The notes under the pieces: model-generated
Seen by the model: the letters and a program-made list of their open reading frames with translations, nothing else
The model's database searches: none
Told to the model about the DNA's origin: nothing
DNA from: Chitinophagaceae bacterium
GTDB taxonomy: Bacteria > Bacteroidota > Bacteroidia > Chitinophagales > Chitinophagaceae
Reading direction: 5' to 3'
Assembly (NCBI GenBank): GCA_016720775.1
Contig: JADKJX010000003.1
Span: forward strand, 558,001 to 622,000
DNA length: 64,000 bases
In this document: positions 43,628-53,991 of the stretch, piece after piece
How the letters are laid out: the number at the start of each line of letters is the position of its first letter
Position numbering within the stretch: the stretch's first letter is position 1
Position numbers and translations under genes: made by a program

Positions 43628-45544
43628 TCAGTTTGCTTCGGGCCTGTCGGTTTTCTTCGAATCCATCATCTCCATCAGTTTCATACCCAGTAGGCCATTG
43701 ATGCCGCCATCGGTTCCGTTTCCACCACCGATCAGGATATCAGGAATGATCTTGATATTGCCTTTGGCGATCTCTTCGGTGATCTTGTACTTAGTGAAGT
43801 TGTCTCCACCCATGGCTTTCACCTGCAGCTCATAGGCTTCGGCAGTTGATTTACCAATAGCCATTATTTTTTCAGCTTCGGCCAGACCGGTTTTGCTTAT
43901 CCTTTCTGCATCGGCGGCAGCATTTAATTTTGTGGCTTCGGCCTGTGCACCGGCTCTTGCCCTGGTTGCTTCGGCTTCGGCATTGGCACGCATTTTTGTT
44001 GCGGTTGCTTCTGCATCTACATTTAGTTTTAAACTGTTGGCATCACCTTCTGCTTTCTTCACGGTTGCATCGGCCGTGCGTTGTGCTATCTCCACACTTT
44101 GCTGTGCCTTCACAATTTCCTTCTGCATATCTGCAATGGCTGTTTCCTTTTCCATGCCCTGGCGTTTTTCCTGTGCCAGTCTTTGTGTGGTATAGGTTTT
44201 CTCTTCTTCCTGTGCGATCTTCCTGTCGGTCAAAGTTTTCATCAATGACTCCGGCGGAACGATATCACCGATCAATGTATCCACTGCATTTACGTTATAC
44301 TCGTCAAGGACACTTTTAATATGCTCTTTGGCGGCCATCTGCCTTTCCTTACGGGTGCTCAGGAAGGAGATCACATCACTGTCCTGTGCCGAGTTACGGA
44401 AATAGTTTCCGATGGTTGGCTCAGTACCTGTGTTACAAGATTGTTCATGCTTCCAAAACGTGCAATAACTTTTGGCGCTTCATTGGCCGGGATGTGTATG
44501 ATCTGCGAAACGTCCAGGTTGAATGGGAAACCATCCTGTGAACGAACGGTGATCGTACTTAAATTCTTATCCAGCTGATGTGATTCTGTCCGGGCATTGG
44601 CCCAGTTCAGCACCAGGTTTGTGGTAGGTACCAGTTCCACCTTCATGGTGTATTTGTTGATAGGGTATTTACCGGGGCCATAGGCTTCCATCCATACACC
44701 ACGCTGTCCCTTGCTCACAATGTTGCCATGCTTAAAGCTTTCGCCGGTAAGGTCTTTACCATCTACGCCGATATAACTGATCACCACACCAACATATCCA
44801 ATGGGCACATCGGTCATGGGGACTTCCTCTATCTGGATAGCCCATGGATTGATGTTGTAACTACCTGCTAAAATTATAGAAGGTTGCAGACCACGGTTAC
44901 CATTATTTTTCAGGAAGCTGTCAAAATCCTGGAAGTTATTATGGCCTTCTATGAACTTACCAGCTATCTGACCACTTTCAATAGGCTGACCATCCAGGCA
45001 GGTTACAATGCCCACCATGTTTTCATGTATGATGACCATTTGCGTAACTGTAACTGTAAATGCATAGGTATTGATGCGATAAGTACCGGCAGTGATATAG
45101 GCAGTTTGTCTGCCCTTTTGCCCGCCGTTATCTAAAAAGCTTACTGCATCCTGGAAATTATCACTTTCCACTTTGCGGCCTAATATAGCACCGGTTGGTA
45201 TTTCGGCACCATCATTTGAAAGTACAACGCCGATGTTACCTTCCGGTATTACCAAAAAGGGTTGCATATTAATACCATATTGCCATGGCCACATACCCCA
45301 GTATAAACCGGGTGCTAATGTTTTACCCTGGAAGCCGGCTTCGCCTTTTGTGGCAATGATCCTGCCATCGGGCAGCGAACGGTTGGCGCCAAACAGCACG
45401 AATTTTTTTGGTAACAAGGCCTATCCTGTTCTCCGGTACGATGACCATACCAAAGAGGAAGCGCAGGATGAATTTGTAGAGGATTAGTGATAAAATGATC
45501 ACTACTATCCACCAGTAATCTGTAAAAAAATTTGAAAAGTCCAT
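43628..45544 (-). pseudogene. SPFH/flotillin-like membrane protein, broken by two single-base indels
   Basis: Three frames join into one protein of about 639 residues. Segment 1 starts at 45544 (MDFSNFFTDYWW, one transmembrane helix) and runs to GLVTKK. A run of seven A on the minus strand (plus 45403-45409) then has one base too many, after which FVLFGANRSLPDGR continues. Segment 2 carries the SPFH domain to NLVTQVL. A missing base near 44422 is needed to continue EPTIGNYFRNSAQDSDV. Segment 3 has the alanine- and glutamate-rich coiled coil and a glycine-rich end typical of flotillins. The indels compensate in length. These scaffold proteins organise membrane microdomains. Sequence error is a serious alternative. 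Confidence 0.82.
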
Positions 45545-45918
45545 AGTTGTTAGGTTTAGTTGTTTATAAAAATGGTAATTGTATGTTGCTGTTTTGTATT
45601 GCCGGTTGCTGAACAAACAGGCTGTATGCTGCCTGCCCGTAATCATTTACAGTTTATCCGGTACCCGGGAGTCCTGCTAGGACCATTCAGGCCAGGAAAT
45701 AAATTGGAATGAATTTCAGAAGCTGAAAACTTCCGGTGGCTTAACCCTCTGGCGGAAATTAAAGAGAAGGGCAGCTATGTAGTGGCACATCTTACATGGG
45801 AGCAACGCTCCGTTTAAATTTGAGACATAAAGATATACAGAAGCGGATAATTGCACAAAAATACCGCTACAGGCGGATATTTTGCTTTCACAAAAGGTAA
45901 AGTATGTGTTATGAACGG
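45545..45918. other. 374-bp gap without a recognisable gene
   Basis: No credible ORF lies here. Two small hairpins are visible: gtcctgctaggac at 45672-45684 and ggagcaacgctcc at 45799-45811. The region could hold the SPFH promoter and possibly a small RNA, but I recognise no RNA family. Confidence 0.4.
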
Positions 45919-46317
45919 TTACATGGTTTCTACGGCGTTTTTATGCATCGGTTTCCATACTAAATAGTAATAAGCCAGCATAAGGATTCCGATAATAAAC
46001 GGTATTATGGCCAGGTGTTTAAATGTGAATTCTCCAAATAATGGTTTGGTATCAAATGCAAAGAATTCGCTGATCATCCAGTAGGCATTGGCGCTTATCC
46101 AAAAAACGATGGCTACGTTGTGGCATACCTCACTCATGAACTGCCGGGTACGGACAGCAATAACAATGGCAATGATGAGGGTTGGGAAGATCATGGCAAT
46201 ACCCAGCGGTTTCCAGATCATGCACCAGCTGATATCTTTAAAAAGCCAGAAAACGATGTGCAGGTTTTCCATCTTGCGGAAACGGAGGGGAATGGTATAG
46301 GTTTGTTCAGCAGCCAT
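45919..46317 (-). CDS. Uncharacterised small membrane protein
   Basis: The 132-residue protein has about four hydrophobic stretches, with aromatic-rich segments (IVFWLFKDISWCMIWKPLG, FWISANAYWMISEFF) and a final LAYYYLVWKP. No family is recognised. It starts downstream of the alpha-2-macroglobulin gene on the same strand after a 75-bp repeat-containing gap. A role in the envelope is only inference. Confidence 0.62.
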   Translation of the reverse strand: MAAEQTYTIPLRFRKMENLHIVFWLFKDISWCMIWKPLGIAMIFPTLIIAIVIAVRTRQFMSEVCHNVAIVFWISANAYWMISEFFAFDTKPLFGEFTFKHLAIIPFIIGILMLAYYYLVWKPMHKNAVETM

Positions 46318-46321
46318 GATT

Positions 46322-46400
46322 AGAATTATGAGTTATGAATGTTGAGTTTTGAATTAAAAATACAAAACTCATCGAAACTAATTCATAATTCATCATTCCA
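46322..46400. repeat. Inverted AT-rich repeat (attatgaattatgaatg type)
   Basis: The left part aattatgagttatgaatg and the right part attcataattcatcatt are near reverse complements. They fill the gap after the alpha-2-macroglobulin gene; the right part ends near its stop codon. Confidence 0.65.
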
Positions 46401-49400
46401 CATTCACTCTTATTCCTTCACTGTGACTCGTAAATTCCGGTGCATACATACACTGTATGGTTGTGATGCCATTGCTGAAATTACCGGCATGGGTCACGAA
46501 CATGGGATATTCAAAAACATAACTGCCTCTTGCCAGCCAGCCAAAGAAGAAATTAGTGCTGGCATCTTTGGTGCTTTCATAATATCCCAGTCCGCCCTGG
46601 TATTTATATTCACTGAGTACATTGGTTGGCTCCATGCAGGCAGCCCGCATGTCTTTCATGTGCACGTATTCCATATCACGGTCAACCTTTAATTCGATAC
46701 GCACTTTAACTTTATCACCCACTTTCAGTTCGGCGCCATCTTCCAAAGCAACCAGCACCGGACCTTTATCGGAATTCTTCTCAACAAATAATTTCTTTAC
46801 CAGTTTTAAAGGAGTTTCTGCCGGAGTTATTTTATCCAGGTCTTCGAAATATTGCCAGTACACAGCGCCCCAAGCCCCCCCACCCCCCAAGGGGGGATTT
46901 TTGGACTCGGGTGATTTCATAGTTACATTAATATTGCCCATTTCTGCTTTTACTTTATCGGCTTCAATTCTTTTTTTGAAGTAACCTGTACCGGCTTCAG
47001 CCCCCCCACCCCCCAAGGGGGGATTTTTGGAGCCTGCTATTTCTTGGTTAGTTATTTTAAAGTCGCCCAAAGTAATTGTAACATCAGTCTCTTGATTTAG
47101 CCAAGGGCCTGTATTAGTCCCCCCCTGGGGGGTAGGGGGGCTTAGCAACAACGCATAACAGGCTTCGGCCGTGGCTTTGGTGGTCTTCCAGTTTTGGGTT
47201 TGCTTTTGTTTCAGCAGCCATGTCTTCAGGTCATCAATGGTTGTAGTATTCTTATCAATGTCGGTGAAAGCTTCAATCATCATTGCCTGGCTTTCAATGG
47301 GTGCCTGGTGCCAGTAATATCCGCCGGTGGTCCATTCTTTCCAGTACATTCCCAGTTCTTCCTTGTTGATGGCATTTTCTTTGAGTGATCTAAGGATTGC
47401 TTTTGGCGTAACGGCATCATTGCTTCTATACAATGCCAGGGCGATCATTGGCTGCATGTACTTACTGTTGCTGAGCCAGAATTTTTTCGCCTGCCCGCTA
47501 TAATAGTTATAAGCTGTTTGCGAAGCAACAGCAATTTTATATTCCGGGAAGAAACTCCGCATGTACAGGTACTGGATCTGCAGATCGCTTAAGTTATTGT
47601 TGGTTAGTTTGACCTTGTATTTTATGAGGTTATCATAATCTTCCTTAATTTTTTTATCCAGATAGGGAATGGCTTTTTCAACAATAGCTTTAATGGTTTG
47701 ATAATTATCGCCTGCCAGTGCATTCAGTTTGCGAAGGTGACCAATGCCGGTTGTGATGTACTGTGTCATGTAGCGGTCATCTCTGCCGCCTTTGAACCAG
47801 GTGAAGCCGCCGTTGCTGCTCTGCATCTCTTTCAGTTTGTTGAAGGCGCTTTCCTGTTCTTTGCTCATGCGCACCATGTCGAAGAGCAAGGCAATATTTT
47901 TCTTCTGCTGGTTCTCATTCTGTGCATCCAGTACCCAGGGTGTTTCCTGCAACAAGGCTGATTTTAGTTCTTCATTCTTTTGAAGGTTACTTAATAAAGC
48001 AGCGGTATCGCCCCCTTTCCCCTGAAGGGGAGAAGCCCATTTTTCAAAAACAGTTTTGATGGCTGGGATGCTCTTGCTGATATGAGTAGCCAGGGTATTT
48101 GCGTAATAGCGATTGAACGTCTGCTCGGCACATTCATAAGGATACTCCATCAAATAAGGAAGGGCTTGCACTGCATACCAGGCGGGGTTGCTTGTGTATT
48201 CAACAGTTAAGGCATGATTGCTGATGGTAGCGCTGCTGCCGCTGTTGAGCAATTTATCAAACTTAAAATCTTTTGTTGTCTGATTGCGGAGATTGAGCGG
48301 TATGCTTTCTGTTACCAGCATCCTGTTTGTTAAAACCGGGATGGCCATTTCTTCTCCATCAGAAAAGCCCCCATCCCCTAAAGGGGAGTTACTCGTAGAC
48401 TTAGCTGTAATCCGATAGATCATAGCGCTGTTGAAATTGAACGGTATTTCCATCGGGAATTTCACTGCTTCGCTTTGCCCGGCTGCTACGGTGAAGTATT
48501 GATTTGGAAAAACATTCTTGAACCAGCCATCCACGGGTTTGTTAGTAGCCGCATCCTGTAATTCCAATTGGGCAATGCCGGTCACTTCACTGTCGCCCAG
48601 GTTTACAATTTTGGCACTGAATTCCATTTTGTCTCCCTCCCGCATAAACCGTGGGGCATTGGGCTGTACCATCAATGGCTTCTGCGTTACCAATGTTTTT
48701 TCAGCATAACCGCTGGCTACATTTTTATTATGAGCCAGTGTCATCAGTTTCCACTTAGTGAGTGCTTCCGGCATGGTAAAAGAAAATTCTGTATTGCCTT
48801 CTGCATCTGTTCTCAGTTCGGGGAAAAAGAAGGCGGTTTCGTTGAAGTTTTTACGGATTTGAACAACATCGTTTGAGGTTTGAGGTTTGTGGTTTGTAGT
48901 TAATGCAGAGTCTGCTATTGCTTCATCAGGTTTTACTTCTTCGTCCTTTACAACTTTGGGTGGCGTGAATTTGATCTGGTTAATTCCAGGAGGGGGTGCT
49001 AGTTTAGCAGCGGCTGATACAGAATAAGCATCATATGTCACAGAAACGGCTCCCCTGATTCTAATACCAGGTTTTTTATCGTATGCAATCATGTTTGCTA
49101 ATACAGTAACTCTGCCCAAATTTTCAGATGATATAAGCTGGTCATAAGTTTTATCAGCACCAACCAAGGATTCATACTCTGTTTTGTTATGTTCTTCTGA
49201 TTCTACTTTTTCAAAACCATTATTCTCCCAGGTAACTGTATTATACAGATCGGGCCAGATATTTAATTTGCTCCAGCTATGTGGTTTAAACTGGTCAAGA
49301 CTTGCATCGTACATACCGGCCAGCATTTCGGATGCGATCTTTTCTCCTTTATCACCGGTAATTTTTACTTTCCATTTTTCCTGGCTGCCGGGCAATAATT

Positions 49401-52400
49401 TATCCCGGAAGGTTTCGTAACTGATGTTGAGGTCTTTGTTGCTCCAGGGGATATCAAAATTCTCATTGCCCGAATAAACCCGGTTGTGTTTTACAAATGC
49501 ATAACTGATGCCGATGCCGCCCCGGTCGCTTTCGGTAACCGGCGAGGATGTTTCGATGGGCAATACCGATGAGATATTTTGCCGTGAAGGCTCTCCCGAC
49601 TTGCTCATCCTGCTCATCACCTGTATCATCCACACATTTTCAAAACCGGAACGGAAACTGTAGCTGATCTTTTCGCCGGGTTCTGCGGTTTCTTTTGCAG
49701 CGGTGAAAGAAAGAGGTTCATCGCCGATCGTTGATCGTTGATCGGTCAATTGGATGAATTTTTCTGCTTTCACATCTTCACCATATTTATCTTTTGTTAT
49801 GGCCACAACCTTATACCAGCCGGCTGACCATCCACTCACGGGCAATTGCCAGCGACCTTCTTCATTGGTAGAGTCTGTTTTATCTAATAATTTTTCAGCC
49901 AATGGCCAGTTCTGTATTTTGTCTTCGTCCTTGTAAACGTCATAGGGGAATAAGGTTTCATATTCATTCTTACTCATGACAAACTGGTCGGCCATATCCC
50001 AATAGCGTTCACGGAAAATTTTACCCGGCGATTTTACCCGGGTGAAAGTTACATTCACGCTGGCCTTTTCAAAAACATCGTTCATATTGCTGCTGCGAAT
50101 GCGGAATTCTTTCAGGCTGTCGCCCGGCATTTTGTCGGGCATACCAATATTCAATTGCAGACTTTGGTAAGCAACTGCTACAGATGTATTGCCGCTTCTT
50201 GTTTCGCCGTTGATGTCGGTAACATCGGCGCTTACCTCGTAATAAAAAACTGGCTGATCTTTTTTATCTATTGATGCATCGGGTATGGCTTTAAAATTTA
50301 TTTTAAATTCGCCCTTTGCATCGGTGGAGGTAATGCCATTGGTTATTTCCACGTCTTCATTATTTCCATAGAACGATTTGTAGGAATACCATCCCCGCCA
50401 GATGGGATATTGTACCCTGCGTACCACCCGGTAACTCACTTTGGCGCCATCAATGTTATTGCCTGCATAGGCTTTTGCCGTACCAGTTACGTTGATGCTG
50501 TCGTTGATGCGATAAGTTCCTTTTGGTTTTTGTATTTCGGTTGAAAATTTTGGCCGCTTGTATTCTTCCACACTGAAACGGTAATAAGTATTCGTTACGG
50601 AATCGAAAAGATTGAACTGCCCGTTCATTACTCCTTCCGGCAAACGGAAGGAACCGTTGTAGCTGCCGAATTCGTTGGTGGTAAGGCTAAGCTCGGCTGA
50701 CTTTTGCCCATTGGCATCGGTCAATAAAACTTTTGTCTTAAAATTGGGGAGCACAACGGTTTTTGCAACCTCATTTTCTTTTTTTACCACGATTCCTTTA
50801 AAATAAACAGTTTGCCCTGGCCGGTAAATGCTGCGGTCTGTAAATAAAAAGGTTTGAGGTTTTAGCTCAGGTTCGTAGCTGTTGTACCGGTACTGGTTTT
50901 GGTCGTCACCCATGAACAGTTCATCATTATTGTATTTTACCTGCATGAGAAAATTCCGGTACTCAGCACTTGGTTTCAGCTTAAAGAACCCGGTCTCATC
51001 GGTGGTATATTTCTCTGCTTTCTTATCAATGGTGGTGCTTGTCTTATAATCGTACTTTGAATCCCACAACTGCACTTCTGCATTTTTAAGTGGTTGGCCA
51101 TTATCCCGGTGCAGCACATAATACTCATCGGTGTTGGTATGTATGTAACTGATATTGCTTACATAAGTCAGTTGCCGCACAATGGTGTTTTTAGTAAGGG
51201 AAAATTTTTCATCAATGCTGGCGAGTATGATATATGTTCCGTTTGGCAGCCCATCTATTTTTATTTCGGTGCTGTGTTCCTGGTAATCCTGCAGGTCAGG
51301 TAAAGAGATGCTCCAGCTTTTTTCCGGTTTTATGTCTGTATAAGCCTTCCAAAGTTTTTCATAATCCCTGCGGTCGAGTTTTTTTATTTCTTCCCTGTTT
51401 GTTTTCAATATACGCAGGTAGATTGTTTTTACATTCTTATATTTCACCAGGCTGCGGAAGGGTTGGAGCGGTACATTCACTTTCTCTGTCTCCATACTCA
51501 ACGAAGGTTGTTCGATTGCTAAAAGGCTGTTCTTTGCATTGATACCTCCTTGTGATTTTGGGAACCGGGCATAGATCGTTTCAAATATTTCTTTTGCTCT
51601 TTTTATTTCGTACTGGTTTTCGGTTTTGGTGAATGGCTCATAGCCGTTGCCACGTTGCAGGTAGATTTGTCCACGCAAATAAATGGCCTGTGCTGCAGCA
51701 GGATCAGCCGGGTATTTCTGCTCAATATTTTTCAGGGCATCTTCATAAAGCTTTTCCTTGCCATCCATTACGCCATTGCTGTTTACAAAGTTCAGGCGTA
51801 TGAGGTCCGCATCCAGTAAGGCTTCAGGCTTTATATCGGCAATATGAAATTTCAGGATGTCCTGTAGCAGCAGGAGGGCTTTATGCTGCAAGGATGCCGT
51901 GTCTTTTGTTTTGAAGGATGCTTTTATAAAATCACCTGCATCTGCAAAAGCATGGGCATCATCAATTTTAAATTGGTAAGCCGGTTTGGTAACGCCGTCT
52001 TCGTCATTCATGAAAAATTCCAGTGCCCGGTGAGCCAGGAAATCAAAGAGGGTAGGGCGTAACTGCCGGGTATTTTCTCCCTTGATGATAATGGCATCCA
52101 GTCCATCCAGTTTTGTACTTTTTAGCAGGCTTTCATTCTGCAAAGAAGCCTTGTACAGTTTTGAAATGGTTACATATAGTTTATCAATACTCCAGGTAGT
52201 AATGTCTTTGCTTTTTTCTTCGGCCATTTTGGTTCGGTCGTAAAATTTCCAGCGGTTGTTTTGCAGGTACTGCCAGAACATTTCAGCCTGCATGCTTAGC
52301 AAAATATTTTTTGCAGGAGCTTTGGCTTTGGCGATGAGAGTATCAATAAAAAAGATATTATTCTCGTGACTGTCTTCATCAAGCAAGTTGCGGTACTTCA

Positions 52401-52621
52401 CCTGGTACATGCATGACTTTATCTGCTGGGCATCGTTGCCGTCTTTGATGGCCAGGGTATAAATATTCAATACTTCCTGCAAGGCAGATTTGGTAAGCCC
52501 TTTTTTCGAGTTCTTCTACCTTCTTCCAGTTTTTTGCGTACTCGTTTTTTGATTGTGACATAGTGACTGATGAAATGCCGGTTAACAAAAAAATAACCAG
52601 GAGAATTTTCTTTACGGACAT
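46393..52621 (-). CDS. Large alpha-2-macroglobulin family protein, frameshifted near the N-terminus
   Basis: The main frame (52482 down) is 2029 codons. Its real start is probably MSVKKILLVIF at 52621, which gives a signal peptide. A run of six A on the minus strand near 52501-52506 has one base too many and separates the two. The protein has repeated macroglobulin (MG) domains, a bait-like region and the thioester signature PYECAEQTF (about 48118-48145), then the alpha-helical thioester domain. Bacterial family members trap proteases in the periplasm. At least seven repeat-derived in-frame inserts lie within it, mostly in linkers near the C-terminal half. Confidence 0.88.
46873..46905 (-). 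repeat. Family A palindrome in frame in alpha-2-macroglobulin, copy 1 (KNPPLGGGGA)
   Basis: The 33-bp sequence is identical to 46999-47031, and its 27-bp core is identical to 13322-13348. It is translated around residue 1864 of the main frame. Confidence 0.9.
46999..47031 (-). repeat. Family A palindrome in frame in alpha-2-macroglobulin, copy 2 (KNPPLGGGGA)
   Basis: Identical to 46873-46905 over 33 bp, in the same orientation and reading frame; translated around residue 1822. Confidence 0.9.
47116..47144 (+). repeat. Family A palindrome, opposite orientation, in frame in alpha-2-macroglobulin
   Basis: C7-T-G6-TA-G6 structure. Inverted relative to the gene, it is translated as SPPTPQGGTN around residue 1784. 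Confidence 0.8.
48010..48039. repeat. Degenerate family A palindrome in frame in alpha-2-macroglobulin (SPLQGKGGD)
   Basis: ccccctttcccctgaagggg core, translated around residue 1486 just after the thioester domain begins. Confidence 0.65.
48365..48390. repeat. Degenerate family A palindrome in frame in alpha-2-macroglobulin (NSPLGDGGF)
   Basis: cccccatcccctaaagggg core, translated around residue 1368. Confidence 0.7.
48871..48905 (-). repeat. Tandem gtttgag repeat in frame in alpha-2-macroglobulin (TNHKPQTSN)
   Basis: Four to five copies of a 7-bp unit (gtttgag, gtttgtg, gtttgta) are translated around residue 1198 in a linker. Confidence 0.7.
49726..49753 (-). repeat. Tandem gatcgtt repeat in frame in alpha-2-macroglobulin (LTDQRSTI)
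   Basis: Three gatcgtt/gatcggt units are translated around residue 914, between MG domains. Confidence 0.6.
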
Positions 52622-52866
52622 ACGGGAAATTTTACTTACAAGATACAATTTGTGATCGGGCATGTTTATAATTGCGGTTAAATATACGCTAGCAATGAGA
52701 TGTACGCCATTGATCATTTGCACAACTAATGCAGATAATTTTCTTTAACATTTCATTTGAGGCCGGAATGAACCTGGTGGCATGTCAATTGGTTATACTA
52801 GTATGAACAGTTTTAGAGCATATTCTTATGCAGGCTAAACTTAGTTTTATGGCTATACTTTAAGTG

Positions 52867-52893
52867 CCGGGGCGTAAGTCCCGGTTCTTTTTT
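52867..52893 (+). terminator. Orphan plus-strand intrinsic terminator (possible small-RNA end)
   Basis: CCGGG (52867-52871) pairs with CCCGG (52880-52884) and is followed by ttctttttt. No plus-strand gene lies within many kilobases upstream, so it would end an unannotated transcript. Confidence 0.5.
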
Positions 52894-52897
52894 ATTT

Positions 52898-52952
52898 ACC
52901 TCACCCCTTATTACCCTATCCTTCGGCTTCGCTCTGAAGAGAGGGGTGGGGA
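52898..52952. repeat. Composite GC-rich repeat with an embedded family D unit
   Basis: Outer blocks cctcacccc and ggggtgggg flank ccttcggcttcgctctgaag, a copy of the family D repeat. Confidence 0.6.
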
Positions 52953-52971
52953 ACGGGTTATCTATAAATTT

Positions 52972-53000
52972 AAAAACCCGGAACTGCTTCCGGGTTTTTA
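52972..53000 (-). terminator. Intrinsic terminator after sucD
   Basis: AAAAACCCGGAA (52972-52983) pairs perfectly with TTCCGGGTTTTT (52988-52999) around a 4-base loop; A- and T-tracts make it work in both directions. Confidence 0.92.
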
Positions 53001-53017
53001 AAAGATATTTAAAGCAC

Positions 53018-53893
53018 TTACTTTTTCATTACAGAAGCCATTGTTTTACCAATATCGGCCGGACTTGCCACCACATGAATACCGCATTCTGCCATGATCT
53101 TCATTTTTGCAGCAGCAGTATCATCGGCACCGCCAACAATGGCGCCTGCATGGCCCATGCGACGGCCGGGAGGTGCTGTTTGTCCGGCAATAAAACCAAC
53201 CACCGGTTTTTTGTTGCCGGTAGATTTAATATACCTGGCTGCTTCTGCTTCCATGCCGCCGCCGATCTCACCGATCATTACGATGGCATCAGTTTCTGTG
53301 TCGTTCATAAAAAGTTCTACTGCTTCTTTGGTAGTGGTACCAATGATGGGATCGCCACCGATACCAATGGCGGTTGAAATACCTAATCCGGCTTTAGCAA
53401 CCTGGTCGGCTGCTTCATAAGTTAGTGTACCAGATTTGGAAACAATGCCCACCCTTCCTTTCTTGAAAATAAAACCGGGCATGATGCCCACTTTACATTC
53501 TTCGGCAGTTATAACACCCGGGCAATTTGGCCCCACCAGCCTTGTCTTTTTAGTATTCAGGTAATTCTTCACTTTCACCATGTCCTGTACCGGGATGCCT
53601 TCTGTGATGCAAACCACCAGGTCAATACCTGCATCGGCTGCTTCCATGATGGCATCGGCAGCAAAGGCCGGTGGTACGAATATGATGCTCACATCGGCAC
53701 CGGTTGCTTTAACGGCATCGGCTACCGTATTGAAAACGGGTTTATCCAGGTGAGAAGTTCCACCCTTGCCCGGCGTAACGCCACCAACTACTTTAGTACC
53801 GTATTCAATCATCTGCGTGGCATGAAAAGTACCTTCCGTACCGGTAAAACCCTGTACAATTATTTTGGAATCGTTATTAACAAGAACTGACAT
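53018..53893 (-). CDS. sucD: Succinyl-CoA synthetase, alpha subunit
   Basis: The 291-residue protein has an N-terminal CoA-binding Rossmann domain (KIIVQGFTGTEGTFH) and GPNCPGVI. The phosphohistidine H248 lies in GRRMGHAGAIVGG. Length and motifs are those of SucD. It converts succinyl-CoA to succinate with nucleotide triphosphate formation in the TCA cycle. The beta subunit gene is not adjacent, which is common in Bacteroidota. Confidence 0.96.
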   Translation of the reverse strand: MSVLVNNDSKIIVQGFTGTEGTFHATQMIEYGTKVVGGVTPGKGGTSHLDKPVFNTVADAVKATGADVSIIFVPPAFAADAIMEAADAGIDLVVCITEGIPVQDMVKVKNYLNTKKTRLVGPNCPGVITAEECKVGIMPGFIFKKGRVGIVSKSGTLTYEAADQVAKAGLGISTAIGIGGDPIIGTTTKEAVELFMNDTETDAIVMIGEIGGGMEAEAARYIKSTGNKKPVVGFIAGQTAPPGRRMGHAGAIVGGADDTAAAKMKIMAECGIHVVASPADIGKTMASVMKK

Positions 53894-53898
53894 GGTTC

Positions 53899-53933
53899 AA
53901 TTATAAATTAAGAATGAAGAATTAAAAATGTGG
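53899..53933. repeat. AT-rich repeat (family B) in front of sucD
   Basis: aattaagaatgaagaattaa core, closely similar to 6189-6217 and 20077-20162. It lies immediately upstream of the sucD start codon and may affect its leader. Confidence 0.7.
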
Positions 53934-53991
53934 GGCAAAGATAGGGCAGAAGAGGTATTGTAGAAAAGGATATTTTGGATAGATACAGGCC

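Larger units (their letters stand above)
52622..53017. other. Intergenic region with an orphan plus-strand terminator and a composite repeat
   Basis: The 396-bp gap lies upstream of the alpha-2-macroglobulin gene and downstream of sucD. It holds a plus-strand hairpin with T-run at 52867-52893, a GC-rich composite repeat at 52898-52952 and the sucD terminator. No credible ORF was seen. Confidence 0.6.
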
